NCBI RefSeq assembly: GCF_009498035.1
Contig: NZ_CP034550.1
Span: 2,852,001-2,916,000, forward strand
Direction: 5' to 3'
Origin: Saccharothrix syringae
GTDB taxonomy: Bacteria > Actinomycetota > Actinomycetes > Mycobacteriales > Pseudonocardiaceae
Length of the DNA: 64,000 nucleotides
The translations under genes were made by a program, and so were the position numbers. How positions within the stretch are numbered: position 1 is the stretch's first letter; each line of letters begins with the position of its first letter. This document shows, one piece after another, positions 32,191 to 41,392 of this stretch. Under the pieces are notes generated by a model, which saw nothing but the letters and a program-made list of their open reading frames with translations, was not told where the DNA came from and did no database searches.

Positions 32191-35021
32191 CCGGTGAGCA
32201 CCGCGGCGCCGCCGACGCCCAGCGCGACCACCGGCAGCGCCGCGGGAATGCCCAGGTGGACCGTGATGCCGAGGATGCGCGACAACCCCCACGGCAGCAG
32301 CGCCATCTGGTCGTTCCACACCGTCAAGGCCCGTTCCAACCCCACCACCGCCACCACCGCGCCCAGCACCGCCGGTGGCGTCCCGGCGGCGACCAGCACG
32401 CGCCCGACCGCCCGCACCCGGCCCACCTGCCCGCGCAACACCGCGTACGCCGCGACGAAGGTCCCGAGGAACGCCGCGAACGCCACGGTCACGTACACCG
32501 CCCGCGCGACCGGCTCGGTCCAGAACGCGAACCAGTAGTACCCCGGCCCGCGCACCGCCAGCACGCCCAGCAGCAGCACCGAGCGCAGCAACGCCACCGC
32601 GCCCACCGCCGCCGCCGGCCGCGTCCCCCTCAGCAACCCCGCGAACACCAGCCACGCGCCCAGCACCGGCACCAGGTGCGCGGGCGCGGCGAACCACGTG
32701 AGCACCGCCCGGCTCGCCAGGACCACCACCGCCGGCACGGCCCGCACCAGCACCCGGTCCGACCGCGACAGCCCGACCCGCCGCCACGGCCGGGTCAGCG
32801 CCCGCGCCCACGGCCTGCGCCACCCCAGGACCAGCGCGAGGGCCAGGGCCAGCAGCACGCCGCGCGCCGCCCACGCCATCGGCTCGTCCCGGGCGGCCCG
32901 GGCCAGGCCGAGGTCGGCGGCGGTCAGGTTGTAGGCGGGCAGCGCCAGGTCGTCGCCGTATGCCCGCAGGTGCGCGGCGCGCCCCTCCCGGTACTCCGCC
33001 GCCGCCTCGCGTGCCGCGTCACGCGCCTCACCGGTGTCCAGCCACCGCACGTGCCGCAGTGCGGCGGTCCGGTAGGCGGCCAGCACCCCGAGGAGGTCGA
33101 CCTCGTAGTCGAGGGTGGCGGTGAACCGCTCGCGCAGCACCGGGTCGCGCCAGCCGGCCGGGTCGGTCGCGGCCACCAGGTCGCGCATCCGGCGGGCCGC
33201 GTCGACCGCCGCCGCGCCCTCGGCGACCGCCTCGTCCACCCGGTCCCGGCCGACCGCGTAGACCGTGCCGAGCGTGGCGCTGTCGCCGGTCGGGACGTCC
33301 CACTCGAAGATCCACATCATCGGCGGGGGATCGAGGCCGAGCGCCCGCACCCGGTGGTCCGCGTACGGGCCGATGTAGAGGCCCTTGGTGACGGCCTCGC
33401 GGGACAGGGCCAGCGCGCGGCAGATGGCGTGCACGACGCCCGGGTCGTGGGAGAACGTGCGGCGCACCCAGTCGGCGGTGGCCCGCGCGGGGTCCTGGTC
33501 GGGGTCGCGCGCGAGCCTGCCGGTGACGTAGGAGTTCAGGTCGTAGAGCTGCCAGAAACCGGTCCGCAGGTCCAGCACGCGGGGCCCGGCGAGCAGCGGG
33601 CCGCCGCCCTGGCGCCACGTCCACACCCCCTCCACCCGGGGGTTGGCCAGGAACGCGCGCAACGCCTGCCGGTGCAGCTCCCCGAGGTCGTCGGGCAGCG
33701 CGCCGAGACCTTCGAACTCCCGGCGCGACTGGAATTCCACGATCCGGCGGTGCTCGCCCACCAGCAGCGTATCGTTGAGCGGGAGGTGGCTGTAGAAGTC
33801 GCCGAGGGTGTACTTGGTCGACACGACCAGGCGGTCGTCGCGCAGCCCGCCGAGCACCTGTTCGTAGGCTTCCCGGCTGGTGTGCAGGTCCCCGACCGCG
33901 CCGATGCCGACGCTCCACGTGCGGAAGATGACCTCCCGGTCGTGCTCGGCCGCGGTGGCGAGGAAGGCCCGCAGCATCGCCCGCACCGCCGCCGGCGTGG
34001 TCACCGCGACCTCCGAGGAGTAGTCCCAGCCGGCGAACCCGTAGGCCGCGCCGCCCTCCCCGACCCGGATCATCAGGCCGTCCACGTAGGACAGCTTCGC
34101 GAACAGCTCCGACAGCCCGGCCCGGTAGACCCGCCACAACCGCTCGTCCTCGGTGCGCAGCCCGCCCACCTCGCGCTCCAGGTAGGACCGCAGCGGCGGC
34201 GAGAGCGCGAGCATGTCGGTGGAGAAGTAGACCTTCATGCCCATCTCGTGGGCGTAGCGCCAGACCGGCCCGAACGCCCCCGCCATCGCCTCGGCCCGCG
34301 CGACGTGCGGGTCACCGGGCGGGTGGACGCCGAGGCCGTCGAACGTGACGTACTCCAGGAAACCCGGCACCACCACGGCGTTGTACCCGTCGGCCAGCGC
34401 GTGGTGCACAAGGTCGCGGAACTGCCGGGCGATCTCCTCCACCGCCGCCCGGTCCACGTACGGCGCCCCGGGCAGGACCGCCGACCCCACCACGTCGGAG
34501 TTCAGCGAGTAGTCGTCGCCGAACGCGGCCGGGTCGTCGGGCAGCCCCACCGCGCCGAGGTCGGTCAGCCGCAGCCCGAGCCGGGGCGCCACCACCCGCC
34601 CGTCGGCCACCACGTCGTTCCCGGTGCGGACGGCGTCGGCGACGGCGTACAGGCCGGCCGCGACGCCGTTCGGGGTGCTGCCGACCACCACGGGCCCGGG
34701 GTCGATCCGGTACGCCTCGTCGGGCAGCCCGGGTTCGGTGCGGGCCACCAGGTCCCCGGCCGAACCGACCACCGGCCGGGGCCGTCCCCGCTCGACCAGG
34801 GCGTCGGCCACCGCGCCCGCGGCGAGCCGCAGCCGGGGTTCGTCGGGCACGCCGATCGAGCCGATCGCCGGCGGCGGGGCGAGCGGGCGCGGTGGGGCGG
34901 CGACCGGCCGCTCGACCGGGACGTCGGCCGGCCGCACCTCCAGCCCCAGCGCGTCCCCCACCCGCCAGGCGACGACCGCGCCGAGCCCGAGCAGCACCAG
35001 CAGCGTGATCACCACCCGCAC
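32163..35021 (-). CDS. Membrane-anchored GH67-like glycosidase with C-terminal multi-TM domain
   Basis: A 952-residue protein. An N-terminal helix (residues 2-20) leads to an extracellular part: an accessory alpha/beta domain (about 45-155; VVVGSTPNGVAAGLYAVADA) and a TIM-barrel-like region (about 165-560). Possible active-site segments are LMIRVGEGG and EFQSRREFEGLG; the latter resembles the E-F-Q-x-x-x-E-x segment of alpha-glucuronidases (GH67). From about residue 710 there are seven to nine membrane segments with no recognised transporter motif. The GTG at 35021 puts the helix at the N-terminus. Substrate unknown. It stands alone, convergent with the DJ-1 gene. Confidence 0.7.
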   Translation of the reverse strand: MRVVITLLVLLGLGAVVAWRVGDALGLEVRPADVPVERPVAAPPRPLAPPPAIGSIGVPDEPRLRLAAGAVADALVERGRPRPVVGSAGDLVARTEPGLPDEAYRIDPGPVVVGSTPNGVAAGLYAVADAVRTGNDVVADGRVVAPRLGLRLTDLGAVGLPDDPAAFGDDYSLNSDVVGSAVLPGAPYVDRAAVEEIARQFRDLVHHALADGYNAVVVPGFLEYVTFDGLGVHPPGDPHVARAEAMAGAFGPVWRYAHEMGMKVYFSTDMLALSPPLRSYLEREVGGLRTEDERLWRVYRAGLSELFAKLSYVDGLMIRVGEGGAAYGFAGWDYSSEVAVTTPAAVRAMLRAFLATAAEHDREVIFRTWSVGIGAVGDLHTSREAYEQVLGGLRDDRLVVSTKYTLGDFYSHLPLNDTLLVGEHRRIVEFQSRREFEGLGALPDDLGELHRQALRAFLANPRVEGVWTWRQGGGPLLAGPRVLDLRTGFWQLYDLNSYVTGRLARDPDQDPARATADWVRRTFSHDPGVVHAICRALALSREAVTKGLYIGPYADHRVRALGLDPPPMMWIFEWDVPTGDSATLGTVYAVGRDRVDEAVAEGAAAVDAARRMRDLVAATDPAGWRDPVLRERFTATLDYEVDLLGVLAAYRTAALRHVRWLDTGEARDAAREAAAEYREGRAAHLRAYGDDLALPAYNLTAADLGLARAARDEPMAWAARGVLLALALALVLGWRRPWARALTRPWRRVGLSRSDRVLVRAVPAVVVLASRAVLTWFAAPAHLVPVLGAWLVFAGLLRGTRPAAAVGAVALLRSVLLLGVLAVRGPGYYWFAFWTEPVARAVYVTVAFAAFLGTFVAAYAVLRGQVGRVRAVGRVLVAAGTPPAVLGAVVAVVGLERALTVWNDQMALLPWGLSRILGITVHLGIPAALPVVALGVGGAAVLTGYALGSSAR

Positions 35022-35204
35022 CGGGCCATCCTCACACGGTGCCCCCGGAACACCGGTACGGCGTAACGCACGCATTCGTCGACCGGTGCGGTGCTACGCG
35101 TGCGGGACGCCGGGTCATCGGATCCGGTGAACTGCCACGGAGCGTGTTCCGCCGGTCCGCACGTGGCACTACCGTGTCGGGTCCGAACCAGTGCGGAGGG
35201 GTGC

Positions 35205-36575
35205 ATGACGACGGACGTCCTGCTCGGACCGGGCTCGACCACCTGGGACCGGTTGGGGCAGTGGCGGCTGCTGCTGGTCACGCACCGGTCGCTGCTGCTC
35301 CAGGCCGCCCACCCCGCCATCGGCGCCGCGGTGGGCCGCTACTCGGTCTACAACGCCCGCCCGTGGCGGCGCCTGTTCCGCACCCTGGAGAGCCTCCAGA
35401 CCTACGTCTACGGCAGCGCCTCCGAGCAGCGCCGCGAGCTGGCCAGGCTGGAGCGCCTGCACCGCCGGATGCAGGGCACCGACGACCACGGCCGGCCGTT
35501 CACCGCCGCCGACGCGCAGGCCCGCGCGTGGGTCCACCTGACCCTCTTCGACGCCGTGCTGACCATGCACCGGCTGGGCGGCGACCCGCTGTCACCGGAG
35601 GAGACCGAGCGCTTCTACGCCGAGTGGCGCGGCCTCGGGCGGGTCTTCGGCCTGGCGGAGGCGGACATGCCCGCCACCGCGGCCGGGTTCCAGGAGTACT
35701 TCGACCACATGGTGACCGACGTGCTGGAGGACAACGCGACCGTCCGCGACCTGCTGTCGGGCAGCATCCACCGCGTGCCGCCGCCGCCCGGCCTGCCGGT
35801 ACCGGCCCTGGTCTGGGCACCGCTGCGCTACGCCGTGGTCTCCGCCGTCGTGCAGGCGACCGCCGCCACCCTGCCGGAGGTCTACCGGGAGCGCCTGCGG
35901 CTGACCGTGGTCCCCGGCGCGGACCTGCTCGTGTCCGGCGTGCACCACGCGGCGAGGCTCGCCACGGCCCTGCTGCCCAAGCCGTGGCGCTACCTGCCGA
36001 TCGCCTCCGCGTCGATCCGGGCCGGCGACGTCCCCGCGCCCGCCCGCGTCGCGCCCACCCCGGAGTCGTTCTTCACCACCGTGCTGGACCAGAGCGGCGA
36101 CGGGGTGCTGAGGTGGAGCGACCTGCTGGCCATGTCCCGCGAGATCAGCACCCACCTGGACCTCGACGAGCAGGACGAGGAGGCCGTCCACGCCGCCTTC
36201 GAGTCGTGGTGGGAGCAGTTGCGCGCCGCCACCGGCACCCCGCCGGACGGCGCCGTCACCCTGCCCGCCTACCGCGCGGCCCTGGCCGAGGGCCGCTACC
36301 CGGGCCTCCCGGACCCGAAGAGCGGCTACGGCGCCGTGGCCGCGGTGGTCCGCCGGCTGATCGACCGGGACGACAACGGCGAGGTGCGCCAGGACGAGTA
36401 CGCCCGGCTGCTCACCCACAGCCCGCGCCGGCACGCGCTCGTCGCCGCCCTGCGCCACCTCGACCGGGACGGTGACGGCACCCTGCACAGCGACGAGTTC
36501 GAAACGGCCCTGCGGGACTTCCTCACCGGTCAACGGGACCTCGACGCCGCCCGCTACCTCCTCGGGCGCGCGTGA
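35205..36575 (+). CDS. DUF2236 (MpaB-type oxygenase) fused to three EF-hands
   Basis: A 456-residue protein. Residues 1-270 are a DUF2236/MpaB-like domain: LLLVTHRSLLLQAAHPAIGAAV near 22, quoted as RSLLLQAAHPAIGA, FDAVLTMHRLGG and YFDHMV. Relatives are heme-b oxygenases such as latex-clearing protein. Residues 285-450 hold EF-hand loops DQSGDGVLRWSD (near 295), DRDDNGEVRQDE (near 387) and DRDGDGTLHSDE (near 420); the last two match the 12-residue calcium consensus at every liganding position. The fusion suggests a calcium-controlled oxygenase or calcium-stabilised protein. ATG chosen after GCGGAGGGG. No signal peptide. Confidence 0.85.
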   Translation: MTTDVLLGPGSTTWDRLGQWRLLLVTHRSLLLQAAHPAIGAAVGRYSVYNARPWRRLFRTLESLQTYVYGSASEQRRELARLERLHRRMQGTDDHGRPFTAADAQARAWVHLTLFDAVLTMHRLGGDPLSPEETERFYAEWRGLGRVFGLAEADMPATAAGFQEYFDHMVTDVLEDNATVRDLLSGSIHRVPPPPGLPVPALVWAPLRYAVVSAVVQATAATLPEVYRERLRLTVVPGADLLVSGVHHAARLATALLPKPWRYLPIASASIRAGDVPAPARVAPTPESFFTTVLDQSGDGVLRWSDLLAMSREISTHLDLDEQDEEAVHAAFESWWEQLRAATGTPPDGAVTLPAYRAALAEGRYPGLPDPKSGYGAVAAVVRRLIDRDDNGEVRQDEYARLLTHSPRRHALVAALRHLDRDGDGTLHSDEFETALRDFLTGQRDLDAARYLLGRA

Positions 36576-36597
36576 GCGGGATCGGCCCCGACGCGGA

Positions 36598-37362
36598 TCA
36601 GCCCAGGACGCGGATCAGCGTCACGCCGTCCCGCAGCGGCAGGAGCACCTGCTCGAACGCCGGGTCCGCGGCCACCCGCGCGTTGAACTCCGCGATGGCC
36701 GCCCCCTGCGGCGACCGGCTGCCCGCGTCCAGGTACACCTCGCCCTGGTACAGCGTGTTGTCCACGACCACCAGGGCGCCGGGCGCGAGCAGCCCGCGGC
36801 GGTGGGCCACGTCGAGGTAGTCCCAGTACTGCCGCTTGTCCGCGTCGACGAAGGCGAAGTCGAACACCTCGCCCGCGTCGGCCAGCCGCGCCAGGGTCTC
36901 CAGCGCGGGCCCCTCCACCAGCGTGACGCGGTCGCACCCGGCGAACGCCTCGCGGGCGACCGCCGCCGCGCGCGGGTCGGCCTCGCAGGTGACCACGCGC
37001 CCGTCGGCGGGCAGCGCCTCGGCCATGGCCAGCGCCGAGTAGCCGGTGAACGTGCCGATCTCCAGCACCCGGCGGGCACCGGACACGGCCACCAGCAACC
37101 GCAGGAGCTGCCCCTCCACGTGCCCGGACAGCATCTCCGGCTCCAGGGTCGCCACGGCACCGTCGGAGCCGACCCACACGTGCCCGGTGGTCCGCCGGTT
37201 CAGCGCCGCCAACCGGTCGGACTCGGGCGTGGTGCTCGCCGACAGGTAGTCGTCGAGCCCGGAGGCCAGCGCGCGGGCGCGGTCCAGGCGCGCGGACGGC
37301 CACTCCCGGTCGAGCCGGTCCAGCTCGTGGGCCAGGATGGACAGCGGGGTCACCGGCCGCAT
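36598..37362 (-). CDS. mysB: Class I SAM O-methyltransferase of mycosporine pathway (MysB-like)
   Basis: A 254-residue caffeoyl-CoA-O-methyltransferase-type enzyme. The SAM motif is RVLEIGTFTGYSALAMAEALP near residue 95, quoted as VLEIGTFTGYSAL; later CEADPRAAAVA, FDFAFVDADK and VVVDNTLYQG give the divalent-metal ligands. In mycosporine pathways MysB methylates demethyl-4-deoxygadusol to 4-deoxygadusol. Its ATG overlaps the mysA stop (TGATG), and order C-A-B is consistent with a single operon, so the role is inferred with good support from context. Confidence 0.88.
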   Translation of the reverse strand: MRPVTPLSILAHELDRLDREWPSARLDRARALASGLDDYLSASTTPESDRLAALNRRTTGHVWVGSDGAVATLEPEMLSGHVEGQLLRLLVAVSGARRVLEIGTFTGYSALAMAEALPADGRVVTCEADPRAAAVAREAFAGCDRVTLVEGPALETLARLADAGEVFDFAFVDADKRQYWDYLDVAHRRGLLAPGALVVVDNTLYQGEVYLDAGSRSPQGAAIAEFNARVAADPAFEQVLLPLRDGVTLIRVLG

Positions 37363-38633
37363 CACGCCCACCTCGCGTCGCGCAGGTACATGTCCCGGCC
37401 GAGCCCGCCGTCGGGGAACGCGCCGCAGCGCGCCCGGTGCCGGTCCACCGCCTCGGCCAGCAGCGAGCCCTCGACCTCGGCCAGGTAGTCGCACCGGCCC
37501 AGCCCGCGCGGTGCCACCGCCCACAGCGCGGTGCCGCCGCGCTTGCGCCGCACCGTCTCCTGCGCGAGCCGCATCAGCTCCAGGTCCTCGACCACCGGGT
37601 GGTGCACGGCCAGGCCCAGGTCCCGGCACACGGCCAGCAGCGCGTCGCGGTCGTCGTCGTCCAGCCAGCCGACCAGGGTGGCCAGCGTCGCGGTGAGCGC
37701 CATCTCCACCGCCACCGCGTGGCCGTGCAGCAGCCCGGCGACCGGCTCGAACTTCGTGCTCCAGGTGTGGCCGTAGGCGTGCGGCCGGTCCTGGCGGGTC
37801 TCGAACATGTTGGTGCCCTCGTGCCGCATGTACGCGTAGAGGGAGCGGAACAGCACCTCGTCGGCGACCGCCGCCAGCGCGGGGTCGTCGCCGGTGGTGG
37901 CGAACCGGGTGTCCAGCAGCGCCCGGCCGTGCCGCTGGAGCAGGGTGAACAGCTGCTCGTCGTCGACGGCGGCCATCTTCACCACCTCGGCCACGCCGTG
38001 CCGCAGGTGCTCGGGCGCCAGGGTGCGGAACAGCCCCCGGTCCACCAGGGTGAGCACCGGCGGGTGGTAGGCGCCCAGGGCGTTCTTCATCAGGGTGCCG
38101 TTGACGCACGTGCGCGGCGACGGCCCGGCGTCGACCGCGGAGACGATGCTGGTGCCGACCATGACGTACGGGGTGCGCCGGTTGAGCAGGGCGCACGCCA
38201 GGCCGGCGGTGTCGGCGAGCACGCCGCCGCCGACGACCAGCACCGGTTCGCCGCGGGCCATGTCGCACCCGTCGCCGCCCAGGAACGCCGCCATGCGGCA
38301 CACCGCGTCGACGGTCTTGTCCTCCTCCAGCGCCCGGCACACCATCGTGGTCAGCGGGATGCCGTGCGCGGAGAAGTACGCCCTCATCGCGGCGCCGTGG
38401 AAGCGGTCGACGGTGGCGTCCACGACGGCCACGCACCGCCCGGCGGGCCGGTACACCTCGGCCAGGTCGGGCGTGGCCGGGTCGAACACGCCGTCGACCA
38501 GCCGCACCTCGCTGCGCAGGGTGAAGGTCGCGCCGACGGTCAGCGACCGCCGGTCGTCGTCGCACCGGATGTCGCCCGTGCCGCTGTAGTGGGCGGACGT
38601 GGCGTACTCGTCGGTGTGCCGCAAAGCCGTCAT
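37362..38633 (-). CDS. mysA: Sedoheptulose 7-phosphate cyclase, demethyl-4-deoxygadusol synthase type (MysA-like)
   Basis: A 423-residue dehydroquinate-synthase-fold enzyme: VLVVGGGVLADTAGLA near residue 125, YVMVGTSIVSAVDAG, NGTLMKNALGAYHPP, GVAEVVKMAAV near 200, and metal-ligand segments AYGHTWSTKFEP and LLHGHAVAVEMAL. The C-terminal GGLGRDMYL is typical of the DDGS branch making the mycosporine core rather than quinate. Pairing with the MysB-like and MysC-like genes makes DDGS much likelier than the EEVS alternative. NAD and a metal are expected cofactors; it should be cytosolic. Confidence 0.92.
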   Translation of the reverse strand: MTALRHTDEYATSAHYSGTGDIRCDDDRRSLTVGATFTLRSEVRLVDGVFDPATPDLAEVYRPAGRCVAVVDATVDRFHGAAMRAYFSAHGIPLTTMVCRALEEDKTVDAVCRMAAFLGGDGCDMARGEPVLVVGGGVLADTAGLACALLNRRTPYVMVGTSIVSAVDAGPSPRTCVNGTLMKNALGAYHPPVLTLVDRGLFRTLAPEHLRHGVAEVVKMAAVDDEQLFTLLQRHGRALLDTRFATTGDDPALAAVADEVLFRSLYAYMRHEGTNMFETRQDRPHAYGHTWSTKFEPVAGLLHGHAVAVEMALTATLATLVGWLDDDDRDALLAVCRDLGLAVHHPVVEDLELMRLAQETVRRKRGGTALWAVAPRGLGRCDYLAEVEGSLLAEAVDRHRARCGAFPDGGLGRDMYLRDARWA

Positions 38634-38650
38634 CGGATGCCCTTTCGGTG

Positions 38651-39901
38651 TCACACGAGCTTCCCGGTGGCCCAGTTGACGCGCTCCCACCGCTTGCGCG
38701 CCGCCAGGGCGCGCACCAGGAGCACGGGGAGCTGCACGTGGTGCAGCACCAGGAACGGGATCGGGTCGCGCCGGTCGAACACGGCGTCCTTGCCGCGCAG
38801 GAGGGTTCTCGCCCACGTCCGCGGCCTGCCCAGCTCCGCGCCCAGCCAGTGCACCGGCGGCGAGCCGGGGCGCGGGCGGGCCACGCCGTCGAACGCGGGG
38901 TCGAGGTAGGCCGCGGCCAGGTCCGGGCTGTCGTGGAAGGCCACCAGCGCCGAGTGGGGCCGGGGGTTGCACTCGATGGCGCGCGGCACGCCGTCCGCGC
39001 CGACGATGAAGTCGAACGACACCTGGCCGTCGAGCCGGTGCGCGGCCACGAAGTCGCGCACCCACCGCCAGATCGCGGGCACCTCGACGTGGTGGTAGTT
39101 CAGCTGCAGCGCCGAGGACTCCGAGCACGTGTAGGCGGTGATCCGGCCCGCGCGGCACGTGGTGTGCGCGCAGTACTCGCGCCCGGTGGCGAGCCGTTGC
39201 AGCACCCACGGGCGGTCCGGGCCGATCGGCAGGTCGGCGGGCGGGGCGGCCGGGTCGCGCACCAGGACCACGCGGTGGTCGGCGGTCATCGACGTCCACT
39301 CGGGCGGCTTGAGCACGTACTCGTGGCGCGGGTCGGCCTCGCGCACCTGCCGCACGTCGGTGATCCGGCGCGTCTCCAGGTCCGGCAACCCGGCGGCCCG
39401 CACCAGCTCGGCGAAGCCCGCCTTGTCGTTGAGCAGGCGGTGCGTGGCGGGGTCGTTGGCCAGCACGGCGCAGTGCCCGGCCAGCACGGGCACGGCGTCG
39501 GAGGTCGGTTGCGCGCGCCCGGGTTCGTCGACGACGGGCACGACGGTGTCCACGCCCTCGGCCCGGATCACCGCGACCAGGTCGCGGACGTAGCCGGCGG
39601 GGTCGGCGGCGGGGTCGGCGACCAGGTGGAACGCGCAGGCGGCGCGGGAGAACCGCAGCGGGCCCCAGCGGTGCCGGGGGATCGACACGGCCACCACGCG
39701 GTGGCCCGCCTCGTGGAACTTCCGGGCCAGCAGGAGGCTCTTGGTCATGTGCGTGGTGGTGACCAGCACGGTCGACCGGCGCCCGCACGGCCGCCGCGGC
39801 GCCAGCAGGTGCGCGACCCCGCACACGGCCGCGGTCACCGGGGCCGTCACGACCAGCGCGGCCAGCAGCGCCACACCGCGTGCACCGGACGGGAACGACA
39901 T
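38651..39901 (-). CDS. mysC: ATP-grasp ligase, mycosporine-glycine synthase type (MysC-like), N-terminal membrane helix
   Basis: A 416-residue ATP-grasp enzyme. After an N-terminal hydrophobic helix (about 9-33) comes VLVTTTHMTKSLLLARKFHEAGH, quoted as MTKSLLLARKFHEAG, then VPVVDEPG, the grasp lysine region EYVLKPPEW, CAHTTCRAGRI, and the metal-binding end VSFDFIVGADG and AIECNPRPHSA. MysC joins glycine to 4-deoxygadusol. The ATG at 39901 has GGGAGGTGG 9-10 nt upstream; an ATG at 39922 is also possible. The helix suggests membrane tethering, which cyanobacterial MysC does not need. First gene of the operon. Confidence 0.9.
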   Translation of the reverse strand: MSFPSGARGVALLAALVVTAPVTAAVCGVAHLLAPRRPCGRRSTVLVTTTHMTKSLLLARKFHEAGHRVVAVSIPRHRWGPLRFSRAACAFHLVADPAADPAGYVRDLVAVIRAEGVDTVVPVVDEPGRAQPTSDAVPVLAGHCAVLANDPATHRLLNDKAGFAELVRAAGLPDLETRRITDVRQVREADPRHEYVLKPPEWTSMTADHRVVLVRDPAAPPADLPIGPDRPWVLQRLATGREYCAHTTCRAGRITAYTCSESSALQLNYHHVEVPAIWRWVRDFVAAHRLDGQVSFDFIVGADGVPRAIECNPRPHSALVAFHDSPDLAAAYLDPAFDGVARPRPGSPPVHWLGAELGRPRTWARTLLRGKDAVFDRRDPIPFLVLHHVQLPVLLVRALAARKRWERVNWATGKLV

Positions 39902-40054
39902 CACCTGACCCACCTCCCACATGTCGCTCAGGGCTGCCCGGGACGGTTTCCGGCAACCGCCACGCCCACCGATTCACCTGGACGTGTCGACGCGATCGGC
40001 GTGTCGGTCACGCAGGGAAAACAGCCGCTCGCACGGCGTCCGCGCCCACCGCGG

Positions 40055-40083
40055 TTGTCCCCCTTCTGTCAAATGCCTATAGT
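40055..40083 (+). promoter_or_regulatory. Promoter and probable operator of the GntR-ABC unit
   Basis: TTGTCC (40055-40060), 17 bp, TATAGT (40078-40083). The stretch after the -10 (GTGCTATTCATCTAGATAAA) contains the 8-bp palindrome ATCTAGAT and lies over the predicted transcription start, the usual site of YtrA-type GntR repressor binding. The mys operon is divergent from here, so both could be affected. Confidence 0.6.
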
Positions 40084-40112
40084 GCTATTCATCTAGATAA
40101 ATGGAGGAAGTC

Positions 40113-40505
40113 GTGATCGAGTTCCACCTGGACGGCGGGTCCGGCCTGTCGCCGTACCAGCAAGTGGTCCAGCAGGTCCGCCACGCGCTGCGGCTCGGCC
40201 TGCTGCGCGAGGGCGACCAGCTGCCGAAGGTCAAGGACGTCGTCGCGCGGTTGGCCATCAACCCGAACACGGTGCTCAAGGCGTACCGCGAGCTGGAGCA
40301 CGCGGGCCTGGTCGTGGCCCGGCCGGGCGTCGGCACCTTCGTCTCGGGCACGCTGCCCGGCGTGGCGCCCGGCGTGCTCGAACCGCTGCGCCGGGACCTG
40401 CGGCGCTGGATCACCAAGGCCCGCCTGGCCGGGCTGGACGACGAGGGCGTCGAAGCGCTGTTCGCGACCACCTTCCGGACCACCGCGACGGAGGGCACGG
40501 CGTGA
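40113..40505 (+). CDS. GntR-family regulator, YtrA type
   Basis: A 130-residue protein: a short N-terminal strand (IEFHLDGGSGLSPYQQVV), a GntR winged helix (LRLGLLREGDQLPKVKDVV, INPNTVLKAYRELEHAGLV) and a short helical tail, the YtrA architecture. I set the start at GTG 40113 because GGAGGAA (40103-40109) is a good ribosome-binding site for it; an in-frame ATG at 40101 has none. It overlaps the ABC ATPase gene (GTGA) and very likely represses this operon until a cell-wall or drug signal appears. Confidence 0.92.
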   Translation: MIEFHLDGGSGLSPYQQVVQQVRHALRLGLLREGDQLPKVKDVVARLAINPNTVLKAYRELEHAGLVVARPGVGTFVSGTLPGVAPGVLEPLRRDLRRWITKARLAGLDDEGVEALFATTFRTTATEGTA

Positions 40506-41392
40506 CCGCGATGCTGCGAACCCGGGGGCTGGGCAAGAGGTACCGGCGGCGCTGGGCGCTGTCGGACTGCACGCTGGAGGTCCCGGCCGGTCGCGTCGTG
40601 GGCCTGGTCGGCCCCAACGGCGCGGGCAAGTCCACCCTGCTCGGCCTCGCCGCCGGGATGAGCGCGCCCACCGCCGGCGAGATCGAGGTGTGCGGCGGGC
40701 GGCCGGGCAGCGGGCCCGCCCAGCTGGCCAAGGTCGGCTTCGTCGCCCAGGACACCCCCACCTACCCGGGGCTCACCGTCGCCGAGCACCTGCGCCTCGG
40801 CGCCCGGCTCAACCCACGCTGGGACGCGGGCCTGGCCCGCGAGCGCGTCGAGCGCCTGGGGCTGGACCCGGCGCAGCGGGCCGGCCGGCTCTCCGGCGGC
40901 CAGCGGGCCCAGCTCGCGCTGACCCTCGGCCTGGCCAAGCGCCCGGAGGTGCTGCTGCTCGACGAGCCGATCGCCGCGCTCGACCCGCTGGCCCGGCGCG
41001 GTTTCCTCCAGGACCTGATGGAGGCCGTCGCCGAGCACGGCGTCGGCGTCGTCCTCTCGTCGCACCTGATCACCGACGTCGAGCGGGTCTGCGACCACCT
41101 GGTGGTCCTGGTCGCCTCCCGCGTGGTGCTCGCCGGCGACATCGAGGACCTGCTCGCCACCCACCACCTGCTCACCGGGCCGCGGCGCGACCCCGCCACC
41201 CTGCCCGCCGACCAGCACGTGGTCACCGCGAGCCACACCGACCGGCAGACCACGCTGCTCGTGCGCACCGCGTCGCCGATCCTCGACCCGGCCTGGACCG
41301 TGCGCGGGGTCGGCCTCGAAGACCTGGTCCTCGCCTACCTGGACGCGCCCGCCGCCGCGCCGTCCCGCCCCGCCCTGGAGGTCCTCCGGTGA
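40502..41392 (+). CDS. ABC exporter ATP-binding protein
   Basis: A 296-residue drug/lantibiotic-type ATPase: Walker A GPNGAGKST near residue 40, FVAQDTPTYPGLTV (Q-loop), signature LSGGQRAQ near 130, Walker B VLLLDEPI and the H-loop SSHL. The C-terminal 90 residues are the extra beta domain common in such exporters. It is coupled to the regulator upstream and the permease downstream by 4-nt overlaps. Confidence 0.93.
   Translation: MTAMLRTRGLGKRYRRRWALSDCTLEVPAGRVVGLVGPNGAGKSTLLGLAAGMSAPTAGEIEVCGGRPGSGPAQLAKVGFVAQDTPTYPGLTVAEHLRLGARLNPRWDAGLARERVERLGLDPAQRAGRLSGGQRAQLALTLGLAKRPEVLLLDEPIAALDPLARRGFLQDLMEAVAEHGVGVVLSSHLITDVERVCDHLVVLVASRVVLAGDIEDLLATHHLLTGPRRDPATLPADQHVVTASHTDRQTTLLVRTASPILDPAWTVRGVGLEDLVLAYLDAPAAAPSRPALEVLR

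Noticed and set aside
37362..38633. 2-epi-5-epi-valiolone synthase for an aminocyclitol antibiotic
   Set aside because: Neighbouring O-methyltransferase and MysC-like ATP-grasp genes and the GGLGRDMYL end favour the mycosporine branch.
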